DNA of 64,000 nt from Psychrobacter sp. JCM 18902 (GCF_904846615.1 NZ_CAJHBK010000001.1:1364001-1428000), one strand, 5' to 3'. Counted from the first letter of the stretch, positions 53,934 through 64,000 are shown. Translations and numbers: made by a program. Notes: a model not told the origin generated them from the letters alone.

Positions 53934-55811
53934 ATGCAATATCCCGCTTGGAAATACTTACTTATTGCCGTCGTGCTAATCATTGCCGGTCTATATGCTG
54001 CTCCTAACCTCTATCCTGATGAACCTGCCGTGCAGATTACAAGCGCCGCTGCAGGTACACAGCTGTCTGAAGGTATCTTGACTGAGTCTCAAAACTTGCT
54101 TGAAGAGGCTGGCATCAATAACCACGATGGAACCTTTGAGGGCAACAGTGCACTGGTACGTCTCGACAATCCAGTCGATCAGCTCAAAGCTCAGGAAGTA
54201 CTGCGTCAAAACTTGGGCGAAGACTATGTCGTCGCGCTTAACTTGGCGCAAACGACGCCGCAGTGGCTACGTGATATCGGTGCAAAACCGATGAAGCTTG
54301 GCCTTGATTTACGTGGTGGTGTGCGTTTTGTACTAGAAGTCGATATGGATAAGGCGCTTGAACAGCGTTTGACCAGTGCCAGTCGTGACATGCGTCGCGA
54401 GCTACGTGCTGAGCGAATTGCGATCAAAGGCATTAAGACCGAAGATCGAAGTGTGGTATTACATTTCGCTGATACAGATACTCGTAACCGTGCACAGAAT
54501 GTTTTGCAAGGCTCAATGGGCAATACGTTTAGCTTGCAATCCTCTATTGATGAGCAAGGTCCTGCACTGATTTTAGCGTACAACGATGCAACGCTTGATG
54601 AAATCAATAGCTATGCGGTTAATCAAAACTTGACCACCCTTCGCAATCGTATTGCTGAGCTTGGTGTGACTGAAGCTTTAGTACAGTCTCAAGGTGCTAG
54701 CCGTATCGTCGTCGAGCTTCCTGGCGTACAAGATACTGCTGAGGCAAAACGTGTCTTAGGGCGCACCGCAAACCTTGAGTTCCGTATGGTTGCTGAAGAC
54801 AGCGAAAACTATACGGGCGGCATCCCTCCAGCGGGTACCGAAGCTTTCCCGTTTGAGACACTTGATGGTCCGCCGGTACTGCTTGAACGTCAAGCGATTG
54901 TCACTGGTGATAAAGTCACCAATGCTCAAACTGGTGTGGATGAAAGCGGCTCTCCTGAAGTGAGCATTACTTTAGATAGTGCTGGTGGTAAGCTCATGCA
55001 AAATGCCACTCGTACCGCCGTTGGCAAACAGATGGCAGTATTGTTCATCGAAAACAAGCAAAGAATCACTTACGAAGAAGATCCAGAGACTGGCGAAACT
55101 GTCGAAGTTAGAACACCTTATGCTGAGACTAAAGTCATTAACCGTGCCAATATTCAAGCGGTCCTTGGCTCCTCTTTCCGTATTACTGGGCTAGATAGTA
55201 GCGCGGAAGCTGCCGAGCTTGCACTACTGCTACGCTCAGGCGCACTTGCCGCACCGATGTACTTTGTAGAAGAACGCACTATTGGCCCATCATTAGGTCA
55301 AGAAAATATTGATAAAGGTCTATTTTCTACGCAGGTCGGTTATCTATTAGTCTTTGCATTTATGATTATCTTCTATCGTCTGTTTGGTGTGATCGCCAAC
55401 GTGGCGCTAGCCGTAAACGTTATTATCATCATTGCTATTATGTCAATCTTAGGCTCTTCGCTTACCTTACCTGGTATTGCCGGTATCGTTTTGACTATCG
55501 GTATGGCCGTTGATGCCAACGTACTAATATTTGAGCGAATACGTGAAGAGCTAGCAAACGGGGTACGGCCAAAATCCGCTATCGTGGCAGGTTTTGATCG
55601 CGCCTTTAGTAGTATTTTCGATGCCAACATTACAACCTTATTGGTCGCATTTATCCTATTTGCGATTGGTACTGGTCCGATTAAAGGCTTTGCGATTACG
55701 CTCGCTATTGGTATTGTCAGCTCACTGTTTACCGCGATTTTGGTCACACGTGCGTTGGTACAAATTGCTTATGGTAAGCGTAAATCTATCAAACGTTTGA
55801 GCATCGGTTAG
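53934..55811 (+). CDS. secD: Protein translocase subunit SecD
   Basis: Proton-driven subunit that pulls exported proteins through SecYEG from the periplasmic side. From the ATG at 53934 it has 625 residues (E. coli 615). That start puts the first membrane helix right at the N-terminus (YPAWKYLLIAVVLIIAGLYAAPNLYPDEPAVQI); an upstream TTG at 53889 is less likely. Marks are KLGLDLRGGVRFVLEVDM, FRITGLDSSAEAAELALLLRSGALAAP and the membrane motif GIAGIVLTIGMAVDANVLIFERIREEL. secF follows after 9 bases. Confidence 0.97.
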   Translation: MQYPAWKYLLIAVVLIIAGLYAAPNLYPDEPAVQITSAAAGTQLSEGILTESQNLLEEAGINNHDGTFEGNSALVRLDNPVDQLKAQEVLRQNLGEDYVVALNLAQTTPQWLRDIGAKPMKLGLDLRGGVRFVLEVDMDKALEQRLTSASRDMRRELRAERIAIKGIKTEDRSVVLHFADTDTRNRAQNVLQGSMGNTFSLQSSIDEQGPALILAYNDATLDEINSYAVNQNLTTLRNRIAELGVTEALVQSQGASRIVVELPGVQDTAEAKRVLGRTANLEFRMVAEDSENYTGGIPPAGTEAFPFETLDGPPVLLERQAIVTGDKVTNAQTGVDESGSPEVSITLDSAGGKLMQNATRTAVGKQMAVLFIENKQRITYEEDPETGETVEVRTPYAETKVINRANIQAVLGSSFRITGLDSSAEAAELALLLRSGALAAPMYFVEERTIGPSLGQENIDKGLFSTQVGYLLVFAFMIIFYRLFGVIANVALAVNVIIIIAIMSILGSSLTLPGIAGIVLTIGMAVDANVLIFERIREELANGVRPKSAIVAGFDRAFSSIFDANITTLLVAFILFAIGTGPIKGFAITLAIGIVSSLFTAILVTRALVQIAYGKRKSIKRLSIG

Positions 55812-55820
55812 GAGAACATT

Positions 55821-57092
55821 ATGGCGATCGATAAGAATAACCCTTTAGAACAGCAGAACAATCCAGATCGAAATGGTTCAGGTGGCTCAAACAGCGAGGT
55901 AAATAACGACAGCACACGCCGCCGTAAAAAACCACGCCGTGATGGTAAAGGTAGTAATACCAAAGCCAATAACCCAACTACCGCTAAATCAAAAAAAGAC
56001 AAAGCTCTGAGCAGTGGTAAGGATGCGGGTAAAGACAGTCAAGCACTGGCCACCCAAGCAGCCAATCCTGATGTAGAATCAGGTGATGCCGCTGATGATG
56101 CGGCTGCAATCGCTGAAGGCGGTATCAAGGCCGTTGGCAACCAGCGTATTATTCCGTTTATGAAGATAGAAAAGCCAATGGCACTTTTATCTCTATTGAT
56201 GGTTATTGGTAGTATCATTGCGATTGCAGTAAATGGTCTAAACTTAGGACTTGATTTTACGGGTGGTGTGTCCGCAGATGTGCGTTACGAGCAACCTGTC
56301 GAGCAAGTTGAAGTCGTGCAAGCATTGGCCGATAACGGCTTTGATGATGCCGTGGTACAGTATCTTGGTACACGAGAAGAACTCCTCGTACGCCTGCCAC
56401 CACAGTCTGATAACGTAGATGGCCTTAACAGTAGCCTCACTAAAGCATTAACCCTGCCTAATAATAATGTTGAAATCAGTAACGTTAATATTATTGGTAG
56501 CCAAGTTGGTAACGAAGTCTACTTAAACTCAGTCATGTCGCTGGTATTAGCATTGCTCTGTATGCTTGGTTATGTCGCTTTACGTTTCCAATTCAAGCTG
56601 GCACTGGGCGCGGTACTATCGCTGTTCCATGACGCGATTGTCACCATCGGGGTCTTTGCATTATTTGGTTTTCCGTTTGACTTAACCGTATTGGCTGCTA
56701 TTTTGGCATTGATTGGTTACTCATTGAACGATACGATTGTTGTTTATGACCGTATCCGTGAAAACTTCCGCCGCGTTCGTGGTATCACACCTCGCCAGAC
56801 AATCGATTTGTCTTTGACAGAGACGCTGCGCCGTACCATTATGACCATTTCCACTGTTTTACTGGTCGTACTTGCCATGCTATTCTTAGGCGGTGATGGA
56901 CTATATTGGTTCTCAGTAGCACTCTTCATTGGTCTGCTTGCTGGTACTTACTCATCAACGTATATTGCAAGCTCGATTCCATTACGTATGGGTCTATCAC
57001 GCGATGACTTTATTGTGAAAGTAAAACCTGAGTTTGAAGAAGAAATTGTTACGTTTAATGATCCAAAAATGTTTGAACAAGACAATGCTTAA
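55821..57092 (+). CDS. secF: Protein translocase subunit SecF with long N-terminal extension
   Basis: Partner of SecD. It has 423 residues (E. coli 323). The first ~112 residues are a hydrophilic, Asn/Asp/Lys/Ser-rich cytoplasmic tail not found in E. coli. The normal protein starts near FMKIEKPMALLSLLMVIGSI. Conserved segments are LGLDFTGGVSADVRYEQP, GSQVGNEVYLNSVMSLVLALLCML and LIGYSLNDTIVVYDRIREN. AGGAGA lies before the ATG, 9 bases after secD. A strong terminator follows. Confidence 0.96.
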   Translation: MAIDKNNPLEQQNNPDRNGSGGSNSEVNNDSTRRRKKPRRDGKGSNTKANNPTTAKSKKDKALSSGKDAGKDSQALATQAANPDVESGDAADDAAAIAEGGIKAVGNQRIIPFMKIEKPMALLSLLMVIGSIIAIAVNGLNLGLDFTGGVSADVRYEQPVEQVEVVQALADNGFDDAVVQYLGTREELLVRLPPQSDNVDGLNSSLTKALTLPNNNVEISNVNIIGSQVGNEVYLNSVMSLVLALLCMLGYVALRFQFKLALGAVLSLFHDAIVTIGVFALFGFPFDLTVLAAILALIGYSLNDTIVVYDRIRENFRRVRGITPRQTIDLSLTETLRRTIMTISTVLLVVLAMLFLGGDGLYWFSVALFIGLLAGTYSSTYIASSIPLRMGLSRDDFIVKVKPEFEEEIVTFNDPKMFEQDNA

Positions 57093-57150
57093 TAAATTTT
57101 ATACTTTCTCAAGCTAATCACTAGCTAAGATAGTATTTAAGCAAGCATCA

Positions 57151-57193
57151 AAAAAAGCACCTGACTCGTGAATAATGAGTCTAGGTGCTTTTG
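57151..57193 (+). terminator. Terminator after secF
   Basis: AAAAGCACCTGACTC pairs with GAGTCTAGGTGCTTTT, one bulged base, followed by T-rich sequence. Confidence 0.9.
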
Positions 57194-57405
57194 TCTTTGT
57201 AGCTATTTTTGCCTTGAATATCACACTTGCTAGAGCTAACTCTATTTAAAACAGAGTCAGGACAACAAAGTACAAATATATAAGTCATACTTCAAGTAAG
57301 GTTAACGCCGTAACGCCTTTATAATGAATTGACTATACGGTAATGTCATAGCTTTCATGACACTAATTCTGCCCTTCTTGTTTTTCAGCGATAAACGAGC
57401 CAAAA

Positions 57406-58827
57406 ATGCCAATGACCACCTCGCCACCTAGTGCTATGCAACCGATTGATACTCGCTATACACGTATCATTGCTATTGCGTTGCCCGTGTTATTGGCCAA
57501 TCTAGCCATGCCACTACAAAGCGTTATCGATACCGCGATCGTGGGTAACATGAATGACACGGCTAAACTTGCTGGGATGGGCTTGGCGATACAGTTACTG
57601 TCTTTATTACTCGTGAGTTTTAACTTTTTGCAATATGCGTCTTCTGGGCTATCGGCTCAAGCGCTAGGACAATCAGTCAATCATATTGATAATTCTACTC
57701 ATATCACAAAATCGTCAAGCCCAACCCCATCACCCCTATTATCAATCTTGCAACGTGCCTTGTTATTAGCGTTTGCTATCGGTAGCATTCTGTTATTGGC
57801 AAAGCCTTGGTTGATAGATTTTGGCTTGCAAACGCTATCGGCCAACCCCGAAAGTGGGCAAACGGCAAAGATTTATTTAGATGTACGCTTTTGGGGCGTC
57901 ATCGCTGAGCTAATGAACTTTGCCTTTATTGGTTGGTTTGCTGGTCAAGGTAAGACTCGCTACATGCTTTACCAGCAAGGATTTATCGCCATGCTGAATA
58001 TCGTTCTGACCTTGTTTTTTGTCTACGGTATGCAGATGGGATTGGTTGGGGTGGCGTTAGGAACCACTATTGCCTTTTGGCTGGGCGTGATACTAGCATT
58101 GTGGCTCAGCCGTCAGCATTTACAAATATCTTGGCAAGCCTTATTCACTGCCGACAAGCAACATTTTTCTAAAGAAAAAATGCTTAGGCTATTTTCATTA
58201 AATAAAGATATTTTTATCCGTACTCTGATCTTGACGTTGAGTTTCGCTTGGATTACCCGCTTGTCAGCTCAAAGTGGTGACGTCATCCTAGCCGCCAACG
58301 CTATTTTGCTTCAAGTATTAAGTATCTCGGCCTTTGCTCTTGATGGCGTGGCAGTATCGGCTGAGACGTTAAGCGGTCAAGCAGCAGGACGACGGGATTG
58401 GCCACGTTTTCGTACTATCGTCAAGCGTACCGGTATCGTCAGTTATGGTCTAGCCATCATGTTAAGTGCGATATGGTGGCTTGCGATGCCAACATATTTG
58501 CAATTTATGACCAATATTGAGTCCGTTTTTACGCTGGCATATGAGTACCATCTTTATGCGGTATTACTACCTCTCGTTGGCGTTGGTGCCTATTGGCTAG
58601 ATGGTATATTTTTTGGCTTAACTGCCGGCAATGTGATTCGTAACGCAGCTTTGATACTCGCCGCTATCTTTTTTCCACTTAGCTGGGTGCTCTACCAACA
58701 GTGGGATATGACTGGTATTTGGCTAAGCGTGTGGTGTTTGTTATTACTTCGGCTGATTATTTTGGGTGGCTTCTTGTACCGAGCTCATCAAACAGCCAGC
58801 TATGAAAAGCTCCAGCCGTCTGTGTAA
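57406..58827 (+). CDS. MATE-family efflux transporter (DinF-like)
   Basis: Inner-membrane exporter of 473 residues with about 12 membrane segments. The first repeat begins RIIAIALPVLLANLAMPLQSVIDTAIVGNM, the MATE start pattern, and the second repeat has FIRTLILTLSFAWITRLSAQSGDVILAANAILLQVLSISAFALDGVAVSAETLSGQAAG, typical of the DinF branch. MATE proteins expel cationic drugs or metabolites in exchange for Na+ or H+; the substrate here is unknown. Two ATGs lie six bases apart at the start. Single gene. Confidence 0.92.
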   Translation: MPMTTSPPSAMQPIDTRYTRIIAIALPVLLANLAMPLQSVIDTAIVGNMNDTAKLAGMGLAIQLLSLLLVSFNFLQYASSGLSAQALGQSVNHIDNSTHITKSSSPTPSPLLSILQRALLLAFAIGSILLLAKPWLIDFGLQTLSANPESGQTAKIYLDVRFWGVIAELMNFAFIGWFAGQGKTRYMLYQQGFIAMLNIVLTLFFVYGMQMGLVGVALGTTIAFWLGVILALWLSRQHLQISWQALFTADKQHFSKEKMLRLFSLNKDIFIRTLILTLSFAWITRLSAQSGDVILAANAILLQVLSISAFALDGVAVSAETLSGQAAGRRDWPRFRTIVKRTGIVSYGLAIMLSAIWWLAMPTYLQFMTNIESVFTLAYEYHLYAVLLPLVGVGAYWLDGIFFGLTAGNVIRNAALILAAIFFPLSWVLYQQWDMTGIWLSVWCLLLLRLIILGGFLYRAHQTASYEKLQPSV

Positions 58828-58968
58828 TGTTCTTCGATTAAGTGCATTTTTTCTGGGATGTTTTTGCCATTGTTCGGGCTAGGCTTCATTTTAAAACCAG
58901 TTTTCTAACATTAATCTTTCCGCAAAATATTAATAACAACCAAAAAACAGCAAAAATTAGGATGTCAT

Positions 58969-59700
58969 GTGACTACTCATTCAAAAGAATTACATCAACA
59001 GCATGAGACCAGCTACGACTGGGCAGCGGGGTTCAAAAAAAGCCTACCTGTGGCGATGGGCTATTTACCTGCGGGTATCGCCTTTGGTGTGCTGGCACAA
59101 GTTGCCGGTATCCCTGTATGGGCAACGATTATGCTGAGTGTTGTACTGTATGCGGGCGCCGCTCAATATGCTTGTTTGCCGATGCTGAGCGCTGGTTTAC
59201 CGATTGGTAGCATCGCAACCAATATTGCCGCTATTAATCTACGTCATGTATTTTATGGTATGCCATTATTGCAATACCTACCAGAACATAAGCTTGCCAA
59301 AACCTATTGCCTATTTGCCCTGACTGATGAAACTTTCTCTGTTATGACCAGTTTACCCAATGAGTCAAGACAAGCATTAATACTACCATTGAGTTTATTT
59401 AATCAAAGCTGGTGGGTACTAGCGAGCACTATTGGTGTCATGATCGGCAGTACTCTGAGCGATTTGGTACCACATTTGGATTTTGCATTAGTCTGTCTGT
59501 TTGCAATCTTAGCTTATGAGCAGTTCCAAAGTATCAAACGTTATTTCCCAATTGCTATTGCTGTCATTTCTTTAGCGGTGGCCTCCTTATTTACTAGCAA
59601 TTGGTTGTTATTGGTGGCAATCACCATTTGTATGCTATTGATTTTGGCTCGTGGGTTTTGGACGCAGCGCAATATAACGGGAGCCAACAATGACCAGTAG
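58969..59700 (+). CDS. azlC: AzlC-family branched-chain amino acid exporter, large subunit
   Basis: Large membrane subunit of an AzlCD/YgaZH-type exporter. It has 243 residues and several hydrophobic segments. Motifs are GFKKSLPVAMGYLPAGIAFGVLA, YAGAAQYACLPMLSAG and NLRHVFYGMPLL with FALTDETFSVM. GTG start with AGGATG upstream. It overlaps azlD by 11 bases, so the two are co-translated. The family exports branched-chain amino acids such as Val or Leu. Confidence 0.92.
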   Translation: MTTHSKELHQQHETSYDWAAGFKKSLPVAMGYLPAGIAFGVLAQVAGIPVWATIMLSVVLYAGAAQYACLPMLSAGLPIGSIATNIAAINLRHVFYGMPLLQYLPEHKLAKTYCLFALTDETFSVMTSLPNESRQALILPLSLFNQSWWVLASTIGVMIGSTLSDLVPHLDFALVCLFAILAYEQFQSIKRYFPIAIAVISLAVASLFTSNWLLLVAITICMLLILARGFWTQRNITGANNDQ

Positions 59701-60055
59701 TTACCTTATTTTTGCAACTTTTGCGATGGCCGCCGTGACCTTTATTACCCGCGCGCTACCTGCATTAATACCCAGAAAGCTGTTAGACACACCTTGGCTG
59801 CATCGGCTCAATGAGAGCTTGCCACTATCAGTCATGGTATTGCTTATTTTGACCAGCCTTTCTTATCAAAATTTATCGGTAACGACTGGGCTAAATAATG
59901 CTGAACTCCATTTATTGATGGCGCAAATTGGTGCCCTTATTTTGGTGTTGTTCGTTTATCATATCAGCCGTCAGTTATTGGTCAGTATGGTCGTTGGCAT
60001 CGCCGCCATTAATGGCTTACTATGGGTATTTACTAATTTTTTAAGTGGATACTAG
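59690..60055 (+). CDS. azlD: AzlD-family branched-chain amino acid exporter, small subunit
   Basis: A 121-residue membrane protein of three to four helices. ATFAMAAVTFITRALPALIPRKLLDTPWLHRLNESLPLSVMVLLILTSL contains the TRxLPAL and ESLPLSVM patterns of AzlD. It overlaps the end of azlC and forms the complex with it. A dispersed-type inverted repeat and a terminator follow. Confidence 0.92.
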   Translation: MTSSYLIFATFAMAAVTFITRALPALIPRKLLDTPWLHRLNESLPLSVMVLLILTSLSYQNLSVTTGLNNAELHLLMAQIGALILVLFVYHISRQLLVSMVVGIAAINGLLWVFTNFLSGY

Positions 60056-60088
60056 AAAATTGATAAATATGTGAATGGATAACAGCTT

Positions 60089-60198
60089 CTATAGTCAAGG
60101 AATTTTAGAATCGCTACAAGGCGACCGACCGCAGATAGTACACTGAGTACATCTAGGGCGGGTAACACCGTAGCGGTTTAAAAGTGCTCTGACTATAG
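60089..60198. repeat. 110-bp inverted-repeat element
   Basis: The outer ends, CTATAGTCA at 60089-60097 and TGACTATAG at 60190-60198, are inverted copies. The inverted similarity continues inward for about 29 bases (22 matches), ending CGCTAC/GTAGCG. The core is G+C-richer than its surroundings and non-coding. It looks like a member of a dispersed small repeat family. A second small inverted pair (TATAGTTCA/TGAACTATA) follows at about 60194-60236. Confidence 0.7.
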
Positions 60199-60244
60199 TT
60201 CATATGAATAATTTTAAACCCTGTAATTGAACTATATTTAAAAT

Positions 60245-60283
60245 AAAAAAAGGCAGGATTCTTATGAGAATCCTGCCTTTTCC
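60245..60283. terminator. Terminator between azlD and purF
   Basis: AGGCAGGATTCT (60251-60262) pairs with AGAATCCTGCCT (60267-60278), with A run before and T-rich tail after; serves convergent genes. Confidence 0.95.
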
Positions 60284-60330
60284 TTTCTAGAAGTGCTGCA
60301 AAAAACTGATACTTTTAAGAAATTGATAGC

Positions 60331-61866
60331 TTAAAGCTCTTCGACGCCCATCATATCAACTGGGGTATCAGCCACTATCTGTACGCCTTTTTTGCCTGTC
60401 TTAGCAGTGTCATTGCGTTGCTCTTGTAGATGCTCAAGATACGCTTCATTGATCTGCCCAGTGATGTAGCAACCATTAAATACGGCACAATCAAAACCTT
60501 CAACTTTGCTGTACTTGGTATCTTTTACCGCATCAATCAAGTCGTCCAAATCTTGGAAAATCAATCTATCCGCACCGATGATATCGCGTACTTCTTCTAC
60601 CGTATGACCTGAGGCAATAAGCTCACTGCGTACTGGCATATCGATACCATAGACGTTTGGATATTTAACTGGTGGCGCGGCGCTAGCAAAAAATACTTTA
60701 TTCGCACCAGCATCGCGTGCCATTTGGATGATTTCATGGCAAGTGGTACCACGAACGATAGAATCATCAACCAACAGGACGTTTTTACCTTTGAACTCAA
60801 GTGGTACGGCGCTGAGTTTTTGACGAACTGATTTTTTACGTTGTTGTTGACCTGGCATGATAAAGGTACGACCGATATAGCGGTTTTTCATAAACCCTTC
60901 ACGGTACTTAATATTCATTTTTAGTGCCAGCTCCATCGCTGACGTACGCGAGGTATCTGGAATAGGAATCACCACATCGATATCGTGATCTTCACCCCAT
61001 TCAGCAAGGATTTTATCAGCCAGCTTTTCACCCATACGTAAGCGTGCTTTGTAAACTGAGATGTTGTCCATGATAGAATCTGGACGGGCAAAATACACAT
61101 ATTCAAAGATACAAGGCGTGTATTCTTGCTGCTCAACACACTGATGGGTATGTAATTTATGATCTAAATCAATGAATATGGCTTCGCCAGGTTTGACATC
61201 ACGGATAATACTAAATCCTGATCCTGTCAGTGCAACTGACTCTGAGGCAACCATGTACTCGGTGCCGCCATTCGGTGCCATGCGCTTACCGAAAATAAGC
61301 GGACGAATACCGTTTGGATCACGAAATGCGAGCAAACCATGACCAGTAATCAAAGCAACCACGCCATAAGCGCCTTCGACGCGACCATACACAGCCGTGA
61401 CTGCTTCAAAGATATCAGCAGGCGTTGCTTTAGTTTTACCCAAGTTTTGCATTTCATGGGCAAGTACGTTTAGCAATACTTCTGAATCTGAATCAGTATT
61501 AAGATGTCGGCGATCTTCGATGTATAAAGACTTGGCTAAACTCTCAGCATTGGTCAAGTTACCATTGTGTGCAAGGGTAATACCATAAGGTGAGTTGACA
61601 TAAAATGGTTGAGCTTCGGCACTGCTTGACGTGCCTGCTGTTGGGTAACGAACGTGACCGATACCGAACTTACCAACCAGTTTCATCATATGACGATTCA
61701 TAAATACGTCACGTACCATGCCATTTTCTTTACGTAGATAGAGTCGTCCATCTTGCAAAGTGACAATACCCGCTGCATCTTGCCCACGATGCTGTAGCAT
61801 CGTCAAACCGTCATAAAGAATCTGATTGACTGGTTCGTGAGCTGCAACTCCAATGACTCCACACAT
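60331..61866 (-). CDS. purF: Amidophosphoribosyltransferase
   Basis: First committed step of purine synthesis: PRPP plus glutamine to phosphoribosylamine. It has 511 residues (E. coli 505). The N-terminal glutaminase nucleophile is Cys2 in [13 protein letters not shown], with [13 protein letters not shown] and [10 protein letters not shown]. The PRPP-binding motif [16 protein letters not shown] is near residue 360. AGGATA ribosome site. It lies downstream of cvpA on the same strand, as in E. coli. Confidence 0.97.
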   Translation of the reverse strand: MCGVIGVAAHEPVNQILYDGLTMLQHRGQDAAGIVTLQDGRLYLRKENGMVRDVFMNRHMMKLVGKFGIGHVRYPTAGTSSSAEAQPFYVNSPYGITLAHNGNLTNAESLAKSLYIEDRRHLNTDSDSEVLLNVLAHEMQNLGKTKATPADIFEAVTAVYGRVEGAYGVVALITGHGLLAFRDPNGIRPLIFGKRMAPNGGTEYMVASESVALTGSGFSIIRDVKPGEAIFIDLDHKLHTHQCVEQQEYTPCIFEYVYFARPDSIMDNISVYKARLRMGEKLADKILAEWGEDHDIDVVIPIPDTSRTSAMELALKMNIKYREGFMKNRYIGRTFIMPGQQQRKKSVRQKLSAVPLEFKGKNVLLVDDSIVRGTTCHEIIQMARDAGANKVFFASAAPPVKYPNVYGIDMPVRSELIASGHTVEEVRDIIGADRLIFQDLDDLIDAVKDTKYSKVEGFDCAVFNGCYITGQINEAYLEHLQEQRNDTAKTGKKGVQIVADTPVDMMGVEEL

Positions 61867-62183
61867 AATAGCTATATCCTATTTTGACTCATTAATTAGT
61901 ACTACAATAGTGGCAAGACTGCTAACAGTAGATTATCAAAAATGCGTACTGTCACTCACCGACGACCTGATGATTGTTGTTCAGAATTTAACGAATATTT
62001 ATCTTTTGACTATTAACAAAATGCACTATTTATTGGCATTTGTGGTCTCTAAATGCGATTAAATAATTTTTTATCAAGGATAACTTACAAAGAAGATATG
62101 ATAGAGGCGATAACTTCTAGCACCATAAACCCAATCTATCAGCATCGAATCATTGAGACATTAAAGGCTAACCGTAAAAATAC
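61867..62183 (-). other. Intergenic region cvpA-purF
   Basis: 317 bases, longer than in compact cvpA-purF operons, so purF may have its own promoter. No PurR-like operator was recognised. Confidence 0.4.
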
Positions 62184-62681
62184 TTACGACTGATTGACTT
62201 GATCCCAAGCCATACCTAATACATCTGAGACCAACGCTTTACCCATCGGGGCATAAGGCAATAGCTCAGGCGCGAGCACTGACGTTTGCCATTGTGGCAT
62301 TTGCACCAGTAACGGCGCACTGACGCTAAGCACAACTAAGACCATCAGTACATTTTTAGCAGCACCCAGTACACCACCTGCCATTTTGTCAACAACACCC
62401 AAGCGTAAGGTTTTAAGCACGCCTGAGAATACAAATGCCACTAAGTGCATGATGGCCAATATGATTATCACTACCAATAAAAATGCCATTGCCATTTGTA
62501 AAACAGGGTTTTGTACCATGCCTGATAGTTGCGGCGAAACTACTCCTGCCAAACGTGTGGCAGCGATCAGGGCAATAAACCAACCGACTAGACCAACGGC
62601 TGTTTTAATCAATCCGACTTGAAAGCCGCGCCATAAGCCGATCAAAACAACAATAGCAATCACGATATCCAGACCACTCAT
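62184..62681 (-). CDS. cvpA: CvpA-family inner-membrane protein
   Basis: A 165-residue membrane protein (E. coli CvpA 162) with four hydrophobic segments. It begins SGLDIVIAIVVLIGLWRGFQVGLIKTAVGLVGWFIAL, the CvpA family start, with LRLGVVDKMAGGVLGAAKNVLMVLVVLSV further on. Needed for colicin V export in E. coli; linked to purF in many gammaproteobacteria, as here. GAGGCG precedes ATG. Confidence 0.93.
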   Translation of the reverse strand: MSGLDIVIAIVVLIGLWRGFQVGLIKTAVGLVGWFIALIAATRLAGVVSPQLSGMVQNPVLQMAMAFLLVVIIILAIMHLVAFVFSGVLKTLRLGVVDKMAGGVLGAAKNVLMVLVVLSVSAPLLVQMPQWQTSVLAPELLPYAPMGKALVSDVLGMAWDQVNQS

Positions 62682-62817
62682 GTTCTACGCCTCATACCTT
62701 ATTGATTTTTATCGGATGTTTGCTTTCGTTTTTGTGACACATTAATCTATGATGACTCAGCTCAAAATACAGTCATCTTGTGCATATGATAGGTAATGAG
62801 CTAGGGATATTGATCCG

Positions 62818-63852
62818 CTATAGCTCCATCGCGTCGTAATAGCCACCGATTGCTTGAATACAAGACTGTACCAGCCCAGGACCACGATAAATGAGCCCCG
62901 TATAGAGCTGCACCATATCTGCACCCGCTTCGATTTTTTTGACGGCTTTTGCACCACTGTCAATACCGCCGACGCCTATTAAAGCGACTTTACCATCTAG
63001 CTGATCGGAGAACTGTTGTAAAATTTGGGTACTAATGTGGCTGACTGGGCGACCGGATAGACCACCTGCTTGCTCACCATCAGGTAAATCTTCAACACCA
63101 ACACGGCTCAACGTTGTATTGGTCGCAATCAACCCATCAATCTCAAAATCGAGCAATTGCTGCGAGATATAATCCACTTGTAGCGGCTCTAGATCAGGCG
63201 CAACTTTCAATACCAGTGGCACATAAAAACCATATTCAGTGGCTAATTGGCTGTGACGATTTTTAATCGTATCCAAAAGCTGAGTCAATGCCTCGCCACT
63301 TTGTAAATCACGCAGATTCTTAGTATTTGGTGAGGAGATATTAACGGTGATATAGGAGGCATGCGGATAAGCACGCTCTAAACAATAGACATAATCATCG
63401 GCGGCTTGCTCTACTGGCGTATCGGCATTTTTACCAATATTAATCCCAATATTGCCTTTGTATTGACAGCGCTTGACGTTTTCAATCAGATAATCGATAC
63501 CTTGGTTATTGAAACCCATTCGATTGATGATAGCATCCGCTTGCTTGATTCTAAACAACCTTGGCTTATCATTGCCTATTTGCGGTCTTGGCGTGACCGT
63601 GCCCACTTCTATAAAACCAAAGCCCAGCTCAGCCAACGCATCGATATAATCACCATTTTTATCCAGTCCTGCCGCTAGGCCGACCGGATTGGTGAATTGC
63701 AAGCCCATGCAGTCTGTTGGCTGCATTGACTGACCGTATACCAAACCTAAAACACGTGCTTTATGAGCTTTATCTAATAAAGATAAGGTCATCTCGTGGG
63801 CGTGCTCTGGATCCATCTTAAACAAAAAAGGGCGAAGTAAGGCATAAGACAT
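62818..63852 (-). CDS. pyrD: Dihydroorotate dehydrogenase (quinone), class 2
   Basis: Fourth step of pyrimidine synthesis; an FMN enzyme on the inner membrane that passes electrons to ubiquinone. From the ATG at 63852 it has 344 residues (E. coli 336); the frame extends to 63909, but those 19 residues are not typical of the family. The N-terminal membrane-association helix ([21 protein letters not shown]), [37 protein letters not shown], the catalytic Ser in [10 protein letters not shown] and the FMN-phosphate loop [29 protein letters not shown] are all present. Confidence 0.96.
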   Translation of the reverse strand: MSYALLRPFLFKMDPEHAHEMTLSLLDKAHKARVLGLVYGQSMQPTDCMGLQFTNPVGLAAGLDKNGDYIDALAELGFGFIEVGTVTPRPQIGNDKPRLFRIKQADAIINRMGFNNQGIDYLIENVKRCQYKGNIGINIGKNADTPVEQAADDYVYCLERAYPHASYITVNISSPNTKNLRDLQSGEALTQLLDTIKNRHSQLATEYGFYVPLVLKVAPDLEPLQVDYISQQLLDFEIDGLIATNTTLSRVGVEDLPDGEQAGGLSGRPVSHISTQILQQFSDQLDGKVALIGVGGIDSGAKAVKKIEAGADMVQLYTGLIYRGPGLVQSCIQAIGGYYDAMEL

Positions 63853-64000
63853 AGTAATGGCAGACCCTGCTCGAAAGAAATAGTGAGTGAATAGTGCGAA
63901 TAAAATCAAGCGCTGCGATTATATCAGCTTAACAGAAATAAGAGCAAAGTTTCATGCGCTAAATTTCTGTATTAGAGTGCTAATAGCTATACCTACATAT

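Overview
This window looks like chromosomal DNA of a Moraxellaceae gammaproteobacterium, most likely Psychrobacter. That call rests on moderate G+C, typical gammaproteobacterial housekeeping proteins carrying long low-complexity extensions (RluD, BamD, DnaG, RpoD, SecF), a ParD-like gene fused in translation to a methionine aminopeptidase gene, and the gene order. No database search was possible. I found no tRNA, rRNA or CRISPR array.

Layout: 1-1818 is the 3' part of a secreted repeat-domain surface protein. 1968-5007 holds purB, a small lipoprotein and the ribosomal oxygenase roxA. 5182-9137 carries proline catabolism (putA), with the PutA C-terminal domain encoded as a separate downstream gene. 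9138-11348 has a small inverted-repeat (MITE-like) element and a purine permease. 11794-15933 is tolQ-tolR-tolA, an extra secreted TolA-C-terminal-like gene, and tolB; pal, ybgC and cpoB are not here. 16088-20061 is a triheme cytochrome c, a Tat-exported flavin amine oxidase and a lipoprotein cytochrome c, together a probable periplasmic amine-oxidising respiratory unit. 20715-28374 includes a flavodoxin, pgeF, rluD, bamD and dnaG; 28880-35700 has rpoD, parD-like/map, a bestrophin, a TPP riboswitch with tenA, a methyltransferase and a YbeD-like protein.

36238-42028 is the aerobic ribonucleotide reductase locus (nrdA, nrdB, yfaE ferredoxin), interrupted between nrdA and nrdB by an AT-rich unknown membrane-protein gene and small unknown genes. 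42170-52644 is rich in envelope functions: a DegS/AlgW-type protease, NIF3-family protein, MltF- and MltD-type lytic transglycosylases (the latter with at least seven LysM domains), an NTF2-like secreted protein and a CNNM/CorC-family membrane protein. 53196-57092 is yajC-secD-secF, then come a MATE exporter, azlC-azlD, purF-cvpA and pyrD.

Most genes are core housekeeping. The parts least explained by standard annotation are the split PutA, the stand-alone TolA-domain protein, the amine oxidase/cytochrome cluster, the antitoxin-like/map pair and the insertion inside the nrd locus.
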